From: Streptomyces sp. M92
GTDB taxonomy: Bacteria > Actinomycetota > Actinomycetes > Streptomycetales > Streptomycetaceae
Direction: 5' to 3'
NCBI RefSeq assembly: GCF_028473745.1
Contig: NZ_CP101137.1
Location: 6,951,501-7,015,500, forward strand
Length of the DNA: 64,000 bases
Shown: in pieces, positions 55,526-64,000 of the stretch
How positions within the stretch are numbered: position 1 is the first letter of the stretch
How the letters are laid out: the number at the start of each line of letters is the position of its first letter
Position numbers and translations under genes: made by a program
The notes under the pieces: generated by a model
What the model was told of the DNA's origin: nothing
Databases searched by the model: none
Seen by the model: only the letters and a program-made list of their open reading frames with translations

Positions 55526-55708
55526 TCAGCGCCCCAGCATCACACCCACGGACGACGCTTGTGTGGCCACTGTCTCCCACCCGTCGAAGACGAGGAGGAG
55601 CAGGACCGCCAGGGGCAGGGCCATGACCGTCGCCACCAAGGGGTGACGGCGTCCCTGACGGCGGCTGTCGCGTGTGCGGACCAGCGTCCGCGGTACCGTC
55701 TGGGCCAT
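55526..55708 (-). CDS. small membrane protein, 60 aa
   Basis: ATG 55706-55708 with GGAGAGGG upstream. Basic N-terminus (RTLVRTRDSRRQGRRHP), then one hydrophobic helix (VATVMALPLAVLLLLVFDGW) and a short VATQASSVGVMLGR tail. Probably a membrane protein of the tail-in or single-pass type; no family recognised. Codon bias is Streptomyces-like and the ribosome-binding site is good. Its own terminator lies downstream at 55406-55439. Confidence 0.7.
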   Translation of the reverse strand: MAQTVPRTLVRTRDSRRQGRRHPLVATVMALPLAVLLLLVFDGWETVATQASSVGVMLGR

Positions 55709-56304
55709 GGTCCCTCTCCTGACCGTTTCCGTTGTTCTGGCAGCGGCGGGCGTCTGACCTCGGGGGACGAGTGCTGCACCCGCCGCTTGACCTCAAATCT
55801 AGGCGTCCGGCGGTCTCCGGACGTCATGCCCTCGTACCGAATGCCGGGCCTCCCGGAGGATGAGCCATGCCCCGGGGCGTACTCCCCTGGGTGGAGACCG
55901 GGCCCCGGACCTCGGGGTCTTCCCGGAAGGGGTGTCCACTGCGTCCCGGTTTCTCCGTACTGTCCGGTGACATCCCTCACTTCACCATCGTCCCAGCCCA
56001 CCTCCGCCTCCTCCCACCGCAGGTCACCACCCGCCGCCACACCGCGGAGGCTCGACGGCCCGACGGCTCCACGGCACCCCGCACCGCTTCCGTCCGCTCA
56101 CTCGCACCCGTCCCAATCCCCGCGCCACGGCGGCCGGTTGGGAACACCCGTGCGCCCGGGCCGGACGGCGCCCGCGTTCCCTGACCGCCCCTCAACTCTC
56201 CCACCCGGCACTGACAATCCCTCGCCCCGAGAGGGCGCGGCCTCTGCGCGCGGGCGGCCGTGGAAACGTAAGCTGTGGCTCGTCACAGGGACCGGGCAGC
56301 GGGG
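55709..56304. other. intergenic region between divergent genes
   Basis: 596 bp with no credible gene. A TAGATT -10-like box (minus strand, about 55800) may drive the small membrane protein gene. Upstream of the kinase a weak TAAGCT lies at about 56268. The remainder is C-rich with only shadow-type open frames. Confidence 0.5.
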
Positions 56305-57762
56305 ATGAACATGGCGATGATGCGCCTGAGGCGCGAGGACCCGCGCGTCGTCGGCTCGTTCAGGCTTCACAGGCGGCTCGGCGCGGGTGGAATGGGCGTG
56401 GTCTACCTGGGCTCCGACAAGAAGGGGCAGCGGGTCGCGCTGAAGGTCATCCGGCCCGACCTGGCCGAGGACCAGGAGTTCCGCTCGCGGTTCGCACGCG
56501 AGGTCTCCGCCGCCCGGCGCATCCGGGGCGGCTGCACCGCACGTCTGGTCGCCGCGGACCTGGAGGCGGACCGTCCCTGGTTCGCCACGCAGTACGTGCC
56601 CGGCCCCTCCCTCCACGACAAGGTCGTCGACGGAGGCCCGCTCGGCGCGGCCGACGTCGCCGCGGTGGGTGCCGCCCTGTCCGAGGGACTGGTCGCCGTG
56701 CACGAGGCGGGGGTGGTCCACCGGGACCTGAAGCCCTCCAACATCCTGCTGTCCCCGAAGGGGCCGCGGATCATCGACTTCGGCATCGCCTGGGCCACCG
56801 GCGCCTCCACTCTCACCCACGTCGGCACAGCGGTCGGCTCCCCCGGGTTCCTCGCGCCGGAGCAGGTGCGGGGAGCGGCGGTCACACCGGCCACGGACGT
56901 GTTCTCGCTCGGCGCCACACTGGCGTACGCGTCGATGGGCGACTCGCCCTTCGGGCACGGCAGTTCCGAGGTGATGCTGTACCGCGTGGTGCACGAGGAG
57001 GCCCAGCTGCACGGCGTCCCGGACGCCATCGCTCCGCTGGTGCGGGCCTGCCTGGCCAAGGATCCCGAGGAGCGCCCGAGCACACTGCAACTGTCCTTGC
57101 GGCTCAAGGAGATCGCCGCCCGGGAGGCCCAGGGCCTGGCCGACGTACGGCCTCCGGCGCCGCGCAGCGCCGAGGCGGACACGCCGACGGGGCGGCTCGC
57201 CGACACCTATCCGGAGCGGGCACAGCGACGCCCGCAGGGGCGGCCGGGCGCGCCCGGCACCCCCGCTCCGCGGAGCGGGTCCGGTTCCCGCGGCCCCGTG
57301 CCCGCCCGTGGTTCCGACGGGTCGCGCGGCGGCACACCCTCGCGCGGTGGCGCACCGTCGCGGGGCGGGGCCGGGGCGCGGGGTGGCAGCGCGTCACGCG
57401 GTGGCGGTGCGGGCTCGCGGGGCGGTTCACGGTCCACGACCCCCTCCCGCGGCAACCCGGGACGGAACGGGTCCCGCCACGACAGCGGCGGCCGGTCCTC
57501 GCCACGCAGCGGGGCCGGCCGTACGGCGCCGAGGACCACCGGGACCGGCTGGCGGCGGCCAGCGAACCCGCGGCTGCTGCGGCAGCGCCTGTTCGTGTTC
57601 GTGGTCGTGACACTGCTGGTCGCGCTGGGCATCGCCGCCGCGCAGGGCTGCCAGGGGCCGTCCCGCGGGCTCGGCGACGAGCGCGACGGGGTCCGGAACC
57701 AGCAGGAGCAGGTGGACGTACGGGGCGACACGCCCGGGCAGCGTCAGGTGCCCGGGCTGTGA
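56305..57762 (+). CDS. membrane Ser/Thr protein kinase (Hanks type)
   Basis: 485 aa from ATG 56305 (weak ribosome-binding site; ATGs at 56311 and 56317 are alternatives). Kinase domain about residues 15-270: glycine loop LGAGGMGVVYLG, catalytic Lys in VALKVI, HRDLKPSN and DFG all intact, plus the activation-loop GSPGFLAPEQ. A Ser/Gly/Arg linker (about 290-420) with SRGG-type repeats precedes one transmembrane helix (LFVFVVVTLLVALGIAAAQG) and a short outside tail. Likely active; the sensor part is minimal and lacks PASTA domains. Confidence 0.94.
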   Translation: MNMAMMRLRREDPRVVGSFRLHRRLGAGGMGVVYLGSDKKGQRVALKVIRPDLAEDQEFRSRFAREVSAARRIRGGCTARLVAADLEADRPWFATQYVPGPSLHDKVVDGGPLGAADVAAVGAALSEGLVAVHEAGVVHRDLKPSNILLSPKGPRIIDFGIAWATGASTLTHVGTAVGSPGFLAPEQVRGAAVTPATDVFSLGATLAYASMGDSPFGHGSSEVMLYRVVHEEAQLHGVPDAIAPLVRACLAKDPEERPSTLQLSLRLKEIAAREAQGLADVRPPAPRSAEADTPTGRLADTYPERAQRRPQGRPGAPGTPAPRSGSGSRGPVPARGSDGSRGGTPSRGGAPSRGGAGARGGSASRGGGAGSRGGSRSTTPSRGNPGRNGSRHDSGGRSSPRSGAGRTAPRTTGTGWRRPANPRLLRQRLFVFVVVTLLVALGIAAAQGCQGPSRGLGDERDGVRNQQEQVDVRGDTPGQRQVPGL

Positions 57763-57843
57763 GGGAACGGCCAGGAGCCGTGCGTCGGGGGCGCCCATGA
57801 GCCGGAGACCCGGCTCGGCGGTCGCCTCGGGGCCGGGGACCCG

Positions 57844-58662
57844 CTACGCCGAGGGCCGGCCCGTCGTCACCGCGTAGAAGGAAACCGCCGCCGCCGCGCC
57901 CACGTTCAGGGAGTCGACGCCGTGGGACATCGGGATGCGGACCCACTCGTCGGACGCCGCCAGGGCCCGCCGGGACAGGCCCTCGCCCTCGGCGCCCAGC
58001 ATCAGGGCCACCCGGTCCATGCGGTGCGGGGCGACCTCGTCGAGGGACTTGGCCCGCTCGTCGGGGGTGAGGGCGAGCAGCGTGAAGCCCGACTCGCGGA
58101 CCGTGGCGAGGCCGGCCGGCCAGGTGTCGAGGCGGGCGTACGGCACGGAGAAGACGGCGCCCATCGAGACCTTCACGCTGCGCCGGTACAGCGGGTCGGC
58201 GCAGTCCGGGGAGAGGAGTACCGCGTCGATCCCGAGGGCGGCGGCCGAGCGGAAGATGGCGCCGATGTTGGTGTGGTCGTTGACCGACTCCATGACGACG
58301 ACGCGCCGGGCGGTGGTCAGCAGGCCGGCCGCCGCGGGCAGCGGTTTGCGCGCCATCGAGGCGAGCGCGCCGCGGTGCACGTGGTAGCCGGTGACCCGTT
58401 CGGCGAGCGCCGGGTCGACGACGTACACCGGGGCGGGGGCCTCGTCGATGACGTCGCGCATGGTGTCGACCCACTTCGCGGAGAGCAGCATCGAGCGCAT
58501 CGCGTAGCCCGCCTCGCCGGCCCGCCGGATGACCTTCTCGCCCTCGGCGATGAACAGGCCCTCGGCGGGTTCGCGCCGGCGGCGCAGTTCGACGTCGGTC
58601 AGGCCGGTGTAGTCGTGCAGCCGAGGGTCGTCGGGGTCGTGGATGGTGACGAGGTCCGTCAT
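57844..58662 (-). CDS. SpoU/TrmH-family RNA 2'-O-methyltransferase
   Basis: 272 aa from ATG 58660-58662; a GTG three codons upstream is possible. N-terminal SpoU substrate-binding domain (PAEGLFIAEGEKVIRRA) and the C-terminal trefoil-knot SPOUT domain with motifs VMESVNDHTNIGAIFRSAAALG, LMLGAEGEGLS and IPMSHGVDSLNVGAAAAV. Methylates a ribose in tRNA or rRNA; target unknown. Starts 1 bp after the cysG stop, so cotranscribed. Confidence 0.95.
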   Translation of the reverse strand: MTDLVTIHDPDDPRLHDYTGLTDVELRRRREPAEGLFIAEGEKVIRRAGEAGYAMRSMLLSAKWVDTMRDVIDEAPAPVYVVDPALAERVTGYHVHRGALASMARKPLPAAAGLLTTARRVVVMESVNDHTNIGAIFRSAAALGIDAVLLSPDCADPLYRRSVKVSMGAVFSVPYARLDTWPAGLATVRESGFTLLALTPDERAKSLDEVAPHRMDRVALMLGAEGEGLSRRALAASDEWVRIPMSHGVDSLNVGAAAAVSFYAVTTGRPSA

Positions 58663-58663
58663 G

Positions 58664-59899
58664 TCACGCACCGGCCCCGTGCGGGCCTACGCCGACGACC
58701 TCGCCGACGACGATGACGGCGGGCGGCTTGACCTCCTGGGCGACGACCGTCTCGGCGACCGTGGCGAGGGTCGCGTCGACCCGGCGCTGGGCGGCCGTCG
58801 TGCCCTCCTGGACGAGGGCGACCGGCGTCCCGGGGGGTCTGCCGTGCGCGACGAGGGTCTCGGCGATCTTGCCGATCTTGTCGACGCCCATGAGGATCAC
58901 CAGGGTGCCGGTGAGCTTGGCCAGGGACGGCCAGTCGACCAGGGACCGCTCGTCGTCGGGGGCGACATGTCCGCTGACCACGGTGAACTCGTGGGCGACA
59001 CCCCGGTGGGTGACCGGGATGCCGGCCGCGCCGGGGACCGAGATGGAGCTGGAGATGCCGGGGACGACGGTGCACGGGATGCCCGCCTGGGCGAGCGCCT
59101 GCGCCTCCTCCATGCCCCGGCCGAAGACGAACGGGTCGCCGCCCTTCAGCCGTACGACCGCCTTGCCCTGCTCGGCGTGCTCGATCAGCGCGTTGTTGAT
59201 GGCCTCCTGGGCCATGAAGCGCCCGTAGGGGATCTTCGCCGCGTCGATGACCTCCACGTGCGGCGGCAGCTCGGCGAGCAGGTCGCGGGGGCCGAGCCGG
59301 TCGGCGATGACGACGTCGGCCTCGGCGAGCAGCCTGCGGCCCCGGACGGTGATCAGGTCCGGGTCGCCTGGTCCACCGCCGACCAGGGCGACGCCGGCGG
59401 TGCGGGTGCGGTGGTGCGGGGCGACGAGGGTGCCGTCACGCAGGCCCTCCACGACCGCGTCGCGGATGGCGGCGGTGTGCCGGGGGTCCCGGCCGCGGGC
59501 GTCGGTGGTGAGCACGGCGACGGTGACGCCCTCGCTGTGGCCGGTCGCCGGGGTCCAGGCGGTGGCCCGGTCGGCGTCGTCGGAGCGGACGCACCACACA
59601 CGGTGCCGCTCGGCCTCGGCGGAGGCGGCGGCGCTGGCCTCGGCGTCGCTGGTGGCGATCAGTGCGTACCAGGCGTCCGCGAGGTCGCCTTCGGCATACG
59701 GGCGCCGCTCCCAGGTGATCTCCCCGGCGTCCGCCATGGCCTCGACCGAGGGGGTCGCCGCCGGGGACACGAGACGGATGTCGGCGCCCGCCGCGATGAG
59801 GGCAGGGAGGCGGCGCTGGGCCACCTGGCCGCCGCCGAGGACGACCACGCGGCGGCCGGCGAGGCGGAGACCTACGGGGTAGGCGGGGTGTTCGGCCAT
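58664..59899 (-). CDS. cysG: CysG-type sirohaem synthase: precorrin-2 dehydrogenase plus uroporphyrinogen-III methyltransferase
   Basis: 411 aa from ATG 59897-59899, GAGGAG upstream. N-terminal NAD-binding domain (RRVVVLGGGQVAQRRLPALIAAGADIRLVSP) and C-terminal SAM methyltransferase with VGGGPGDPDLITVRG and LKGGDPFVFGRGMEEA. The combination makes precorrin-2 and oxidises it toward sirohaem and cobalamin. Shorter than E. coli CysG (457), consistent with a compact dimerisation region. It faces no other corrinoid gene but cobT is next upstream. Confidence 0.95.
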   Translation of the reverse strand: MAEHPAYPVGLRLAGRRVVVLGGGQVAQRRLPALIAAGADIRLVSPAATPSVEAMADAGEITWERRPYAEGDLADAWYALIATSDAEASAAASAEAERHRVWCVRSDDADRATAWTPATGHSEGVTVAVLTTDARGRDPRHTAAIRDAVVEGLRDGTLVAPHHRTRTAGVALVGGGPGDPDLITVRGRRLLAEADVVIADRLGPRDLLAELPPHVEVIDAAKIPYGRFMAQEAINNALIEHAEQGKAVVRLKGGDPFVFGRGMEEAQALAQAGIPCTVVPGISSSISVPGAAGIPVTHRGVAHEFTVVSGHVAPDDERSLVDWPSLAKLTGTLVILMGVDKIGKIAETLVAHGRPPGTPVALVQEGTTAAQRRVDATLATVAETVVAQEVKPPAVIVVGEVVGVGPHGAGA

Positions 59900-59976
59900 G
59901 AGGGAGCGCTCCTCGTCCTGGCGGTGCGGAGGGCGGCGCTGCGGCAGTGGAGCGGCCCTGACGTGGGGATACGTGG

Positions 59977-59982
59977 ATTCTA
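59977..59982 (-). promoter_or_regulatory. -10 box of the cysG promoter
   Basis: TAGAAT on the minus strand, about 78 bp before the cysG ATG; no convincing -35 at 17 bp. Confidence 0.35.
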
Positions 59983-60056
59983 GGAGACGTGCGCAAGAGG
60001 CACGAGGTCGGTTCGGCGGGCGGCCGGACGGGCCGCCGGTGCGGGGGCTGTGCGAC

Positions 60057-60088
60057 GGGCGCGCCACCGGTTCGCCGGTGGCGCGCCC
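60057..60088 (-). terminator. terminator after the BluB-CobT gene
   Basis: GGGCGCGCCACCGG (60057-60070) and its exact complement (60075-60088) close a TTCG tetraloop: a very stable hairpin, 15 bp beyond the stop. Confidence 0.9.
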
Positions 60089-60103
60089 ATCCCCGCCGTG
60101 GGG

Positions 60104-63100
60104 CTACTTCTCCGTCACACCCGCCGAGTCGAACGTCGCCACCTCGTGCATCGCTCGGGCCGTGCTCTGCACCATGGGGAGGGCGAGCAGCGCGCCCGTC
60201 CCCTCGCCGAGGCGGAGGTCGAGGTCGACCAGGGGGCGCAGGCCGAGCTTGTTGAGCGCGGCGACGTGGCCGGGCTCGGCGCTACGGTGCCCCGCGATGC
60301 AGGCCGCCAGGACCTCGGGGGCGATCGCACGGGCCACCAGTGCGGCGGCGCCGGCGCTGACGCCGTCGAGGATGACCGGCGTGCGCAGGGAGGCACCGCC
60401 GAGCAGCAGGCCGACCATGGCCGCGTGCTCGAAGCCGCCGACCGCGGCGAGGACGCCGATGGGGTCGGCCGGGTCGGGCTGGTGGACTTCCAGCGCGCGG
60501 CGGACGACCTCGGTCTTGCGGGCGAGCGTCTCGTCGTTGATGCCGGTGCCGCGGCCGGTGACCTCGGCCGGGTCGGCGCCGGTGAAGACGGAGATGAGCG
60601 CGGCGGACGCGGTGGTGTTCGCGATGCCCATCTCGCCGGTGAGCAGCGCCTTGTTGCCGGCCGCGACCAGGTCGCGGGCGGTCTCGATGCCGACCTCGAT
60701 GGCCTGCTTGGCCTCCTCGCGGGTCATCGCGGGACCGGCCGTCATGTCGGACGTGCCGGCGCGGACCTTGCGGGGCAGCAGGCCGGGTGTGGCGGGCAGG
60801 TCGGTGGCGACACCGACGTCCACGACGCACACCTCGGCGCCGACCTGGGTGGCGAAGGCGTTGCAGACCGCTCCCCCGCCCAGGAAGTTGGCCACCATCT
60901 GGGCGGTGACCTCCTGGGGCCAGGGGGTGACGCCCTGGGCGTGCACTCCGTGGTCGCCGGCGAAGACGGCGACGGCCGCGGGCTCGGGGATCGGCGGCGG
61001 GCACTGCCGGGACAGCCCGGACAGCTGCGCGGAGATGATCTCCAGCATGCCGAGCGCGCCGGCCGGCTTGGTCATACGCTTCTGGCGCTCCCACGCCTCG
61101 CCGAGCGCCTTGGCGTCGAGCGGGCGGATCTGTGCGACGGTCTCGGCGAGCAGGTCGTGCGGTTCCTCTCCGGGCAGGGCGCGGCGGCCGTAGGTTTCTT
61201 CGTGGACCACCCAGGACAGCGGGCGGCGCTTGGACCAGCCGGCCTGCATCAGCTCGGGCTCGTCCGGGAACTCGTCGACGTACCCGACGCACAGGTAGGC
61301 GACGACGTCCAGGTGCTCGGGCAGGCCGAGGGCACGGACCATCTCGCGCTCGTCGAAGAAGCTGACCCAGCCGACGCCGAGGCCCTCGGCGCGGGCGGCG
61401 AGCCAGAGGTTCTCGACGGCGAGCGCGGAGGAGTACGGCGCCATCTGCGGCTGCGTGTGGCGGCCGAGGGTGTGCCGGCCGCCACGCGTCGGGTCGGCGG
61501 TGACGACGATGTTGACCGGGGTGTCGAGGATGGCCTCGATCTTCAGTTCCTTGAACTGCTTGGCCCGGCCCTTGGGCAGCGACTTCGCGTAAGCGTCGCG
61601 CTGACGCGTCGCCAGCTCGTGCATCGCGCGGCGGGTGTCGGCGGAGCGGATGACGACGAAGTCCCACGGCTGCGAGTGGCCGACGGAGGGCGCCGTGTGC
61701 GCGGCCTCCAGGACGCGGAGCAGCACCTCGTGCGGGATGGGGTCGCTGCGGAAGCCGTTGCGGATGTCACGGCGTTCGCGCATGACCTTGAGTACGGCCT
61801 CGCGTTCGGCGTCGGCGTAGGCGGGGGCCGCCGGACCGGTGGAGCGCCGTGCGTCCGCCTCCGCGGCCGTGCTCACGTCCTCCGGGTCTTCCGGACCTTC
61901 CTGGTCGGCCCGGGTGTCCAGGTCCTCGGCGTTCTGGGCGACCTCGGGGTCCGCCTCACGAGGGGCGGGAACCGGGGCGACGGGCTCCGGGGCCTCCTGA
62001 GTCGCTGGAGTGTCCCACGTCTCCGGCGGTACGACGAGTGCCTCGGGGGGCGTCGGTGCGAGGTGCGGGGTGGTCGGGACCTGGCCGCCGTCGACCGGCA
62101 CGAACTGGCCCACGGGCTGGTCGGGGTGCGGCTGGACGCCACCCGCCGACGCCGCGGCGGCCACTGCGGGTTCGGGCGCGGTCTGCGGAGCTTCCGCTTC
62201 CAGCGCTACGTCGGTTCCCGGTGCTGCGTAGGTGCCGGCGACGGACTGGGGGCCCTGAGCGGGCTGCGCGTCGGCGGCAGGGTGGTCCGGTTCCCGCGCG
62301 GCGGGTTGCGCGACGGCGCCGTCCTGGGCTGCGGCGGCCCGCACGTCCGCGTGCGGACGGTCTCCGGCCACCGGAACGGGCTGCGGCGAGCTCTCCGACG
62401 GTGCGGTCGCCTCCGGCGCCGGTGCGGGCTGCCCGTCGGCCGCCGCGGTCTCCGGGGACGGCTCGTGTCCGGCGGGTTCGCCGGGCGCCAGGTCGGCCTC
62501 GGTGAGGGCGCCGGTGCGGGCGGCCCCGGTCACTCGCGCCTCGGCGGGCGGGACGTCCTGCGGTTCGGGCACCTCGACGGGTTCGGCCGGCTGCGCTGCG
62601 GGCTCGGCAACCTCGCTGGGCCGGGTCGGCGGCGCGGGCTGGGCGGCCTCGGTGGGCTCGGCCGACGGCACGGGCTGGGCAGCCTCCGACGGCTCGGCCG
62701 ACGGCACGGGCTGAACAGCCTCCGACGGCTCGGCCAAAGGCACGGGCTGAACAGCCTCCGACGGCTCGGCCGACGGCACGAGCTGAACAGCCTCCGACGG
62801 CTCGGTGACCGTCTGCACGGGCTCGGGAGCCTGATCCGCACCGGCCGCCTGCTCGGCGCCCGGTACCCGTGTCGGCTCGCCTTCCTGCGCGGCTTCGGGG
62901 GCCCCGGTCGGCTCCACCGCCTGCGCCGGGTCCTGGGCGTCGGCCGACTCGACCGTCTGCGCGGGCCCCTGACCGTCCGCTGGCTCGACCGTCTGCGCGG
63001 GCTCCTGGGCGTCAGCCGACTCGACCGTCTGCGCGGCGTCGGCAGCCTCCCCCGGCTCATCGTCCTGCACAGCCTCGGGATCGACGGCCGGCTCCGCCAC

Positions 63101-64000
63101 CGGCACGGCCTCGGGCGCGACTCCCTCCGGGGTGCTGACGTCCTGGGCCACCGCCGCCACCGGCTGCCCGGCGGCCTCCGCCACGGGCTGGGCGGGCACG
63201 GCCACGGGCTCCTCGGGGCCCGCCTGCGGGGTAGGGGCCGGCTCAACGGCCTCCCCCGCGCCCGTCTCCGGGAGTGCCGCCTGGGTCATCTGCTCGGCCT
63301 CGTGCCCCGGAACGGCGCCGGGTGCGGGCGCTTCGTCCGCCGGCCGCTCGGTCACCGCATCGGGTTCGGGCGCCTCCTCGGCCCGGGGCGCTGCCACGGC
63401 CTCGGGAGCGGTCTCTTCCTCCGCCGCCGGCTCGGCCACGGCCTTCCGCGTCCCGTCGCCGCCCTCGGGCGTTCCCTGGACGTGCGCCGCCTCGGCGCCC
63501 GGTGCGGAACCGGCGCCGTCCGCGTCGCCCGGCGCGCTCAATGCCGGGTCCGGGACGCCGGCGTGGGTGTCCGCGGCCGGGACCTCGGGCTCGCCCGGTC
63601 CGCCGCTCTGCCCGCTCTCCCCGGGCTCCCCGCCCGTCGCCGCCACGGCCTCCGTGGCCACGCGGGTCACCAGTGCCTCCGCGGCGCCCACCGGCTGGGC
63701 GGCCTGGTCCGCTACCGGAATAACCGTTTCCGCACGCACTGCCCCGGCGCCCACCGGCACCTCCGCCGGCTGCTGGGCCTGCGGAGCCGCCTGCGCGGGA
63801 CCCCAGGGCGCCGCCCCCTGCGGAGGCGTCGCGGCGGTCTGCGCGGCGTCGAGGTACTCCGGACCGGCGGCCGGCGGACCGGCGTGACGCACCGGCGCGT
63901 CGGCCGGGCCGCGGTCGGCGAGCGAGCGGACCGGGCTGGCGGAGGTGTCGGGGATCGGCGGACCGAGGTGCAGGGGCCTGCGCGGCGGAGCGGGGACGGA
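60104..64000 (-). CDS. cobT: BluB-CobT fusion with giant low-complexity N-terminus (5' end beyond window)
   Basis: At least 1298 residues are visible; the frame stays open to the right edge through LHLGPPIPDTSASPVRSLADRG, so the true start is outside. 64000 to about 61850 is Ala/Pro/Glu/Val-rich with tandem repeats. About 61830-61200 is a BluB-type flavin nitroreductase (RDIRNGFRSDPIPHEVLLRVLEAAHTAPSVGHSQPWDF), which makes dimethylbenzimidazole from FMN. About 61150-60110 is CobT, the nicotinate-nucleotide-DMB phosphoribosyltransferase, with FAGDHGVHAQGVTPWP, GEMGIANTTASAA and the catalytic LRLGEGTGA. The fusion supplies the lower ligand of cobalamin. Confidence 0.93.
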   Translation of the reverse strand, partial: SVPAPPRRPLHLGPPIPDTSASPVRSLADRGPADAPVRHAGPPAAGPEYLDAAQTAATPPQGAAPWGPAQAAPQAQQPAEVPVGAGAVRAETVIPVADQAAQPVGAAEALVTRVATEAVAATGGEPGESGQSGGPGEPEVPAADTHAGVPDPALSAPGDADGAGSAPGAEAAHVQGTPEGGDGTRKAVAEPAAEEETAPEAVAAPRAEEAPEPDAVTERPADEAPAPGAVPGHEAEQMTQAALPETGAGEAVEPAPTPQAGPEEPVAVPAQPVAEAAGQPVAAVAQDVSTPEGVAPEAVPVAEPAVDPEAVQDDEPGEAADAAQTVESADAQEPAQTVEPADGQGPAQTVESADAQDPAQAVEPTGAPEAAQEGEPTRVPGAEQAAGADQAPEPVQTVTEPSEAVQLVPSAEPSEAVQPVPLAEPSEAVQPVPSAEPSEAAQPVPSAEPTEAAQPAPPTRPSEVAEPAAQPAEPVEVPEPQDVPPAEARVTGAARTGALTEADLAPGEPAGHEPSPETAAADGQPAPAPEATAPSESSPQPVPVAGDRPHADVRAAAAQDGAVAQPAAREPDHPAADAQPAQGPQSVAGTYAAPGTDVALEAEAPQTAPEPAVAAAASAGGVQPHPDQPVGQFVPVDGGQVPTTPHLAPTPPEALVVPPETWDTPATQEAPEPVAPVPAPREADPEVAQNAEDLDTRADQEGPEDPEDVSTAAEADARRSTGPAAPAYADAEREAVLKVMRERRDIRNGFRSDPIPHEVLLRVLEAAHTAPSVGHSQPWDFVVIRSADTRRAMHELATRQRDAYAKSLPKGRAKQFKELKIEAILDTPVNIVVTADPTRGGRHTLGRHTQPQMAPYSSALAVENLWLAARAEGLGVGWVSFFDEREMVRALGLPEHLDVVAYLCVGYVDEFPDEPELMQAGWSKRRPLSWVVHEETYGRRALPGEEPHDLLAETVAQIRPLDAKALGEAWERQKRMTKPAGALGMLEIISAQLSGLSRQCPPPIPEPAAVAVFAGDHGVHAQGVTPWPQEVTAQMVANFLGGGAVCNAFATQVGAEVCVVDVGVATDLPATPGLLPRKVRAGTSDMTAGPAMTREEAKQAIEVGIETARDLVAAGNKALLTGEMGIANTTASAALISVFTGADPAEVTGRGTGINDETLARKTEVVRRALEVHQPDPADPIGVLAAVGGFEHAAMVGLLLGGASLRTPVILDGVSAGAAALVARAIAPEVLAACIAGHRSAEPGHVAALNKLGLRPLVDLDLRLGEGTGALLALPMVQSTARAMHEVATFDSAGVTEK

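Noticed and set aside
55867-56184. 105-codon plus-strand frame in the kinase upstream gap
   Set aside because: Pro/Arg/Thr composition from C-rich DNA, no ribosome-binding site, no motif.
60000-64000. Cobalamin riboswitch controlling the BluB-CobT gene
   Set aside because: The 5' end of the gene lies outside the window, so no leader is visible here.

Overview
The window is chromosomal DNA of a Streptomyces, probably close to the S. coelicolor group. Reasons: very high GC with strong third-position bias, many GTG starts (and a TTG start for relA), an SsgB sporulation protein, a sigma-R type promoter upstream of relA, a phosphatidylinositol-mannoside gene trio, and tRNA genes without an encoded CCA. 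It is mostly core genome. I see no transposase, integrase, phage or conjugation gene.

Layout. (1) 1-13.4 kb, translation block: alaS (runs off the left edge), two small membrane-associated proteins, rpsD, rarA, a VKOR-family protein, hisS, a metallo-hydrolase, an anchored cyclophilin and a DUF349 coiled-coil protein. An oppositely oriented NB-ARC/TPR ATPase gene interrupts the block. (2) 13.4-28.6 kb, one long minus-strand run. Read in transcription order it goes PI-phosphate synthase, acyltransferase, mannosyltransferase, a small anchored protein, pdxS, pdxT, yebC, ruvC, ruvA, ruvB, yajC, secD, secF, apt, relA. Many junctions overlap as ATGA or GTGA. It covers envelope PIM synthesis, vitamin B6, Holliday-junction processing, protein export, purine salvage and the stringent response. 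(3) 28.9-38.6 kb: an EF-G-like GTPase with a changed G4 motif, an unknown membrane protein, a HIT protein, thrS, a two-gene operon (DUF4365 nuclease-like protein plus an unknown protein) and a DnaQ-type exonuclease. A two-repeat CRISPR-like remnant sits between thrS and the HIT gene. (4) 38.7-46.4 kb: two identical tRNA-Val(CAC) genes in the same orientation bracket a sugar-uptake module: lipoprotein, two permeases, a YesL-like protein and a Tat-exported PL26/YetA-like protein. It resembles Bacillus rhamnogalacturonan utilisation loci and has LacI-type operator-like palindromes upstream. (5) 46.4-52.9 kb: PGPGW membrane protein, ssgB, a CGNR zinc-finger regulator, small membrane proteins, a DsbA-like protein, a double GNAT protein and pabC/pabB. 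(6) 53.0-53.5 kb: a Gly-Cys-Val-Val-Val tRNA operon with clear promoter and terminator. (7) 53.5-64 kb: a zinc-ribbon protein, an APH-like kinase, a repeat-rich non-coding stretch, a small membrane protein, a Ser/Thr kinase, a SpoU methyltransferase, a CysG-type sirohaem enzyme and a giant BluB-CobT fusion that runs off the right edge.

The most unusual signals are regulatory or structural: a sigma-R promoter embedded in the apt terminator, a strong hairpin abutting the DUF349 Shine-Dalgarno, the orphan CRISPR-like pair, the tRNA-bracketed sugar island, a 21-bp inverted repeat with an 85-nt loop, 107-bp direct repeats exactly 200 bp apart, and a dispersed repeat that supplies the stop codon of the HIT gene.
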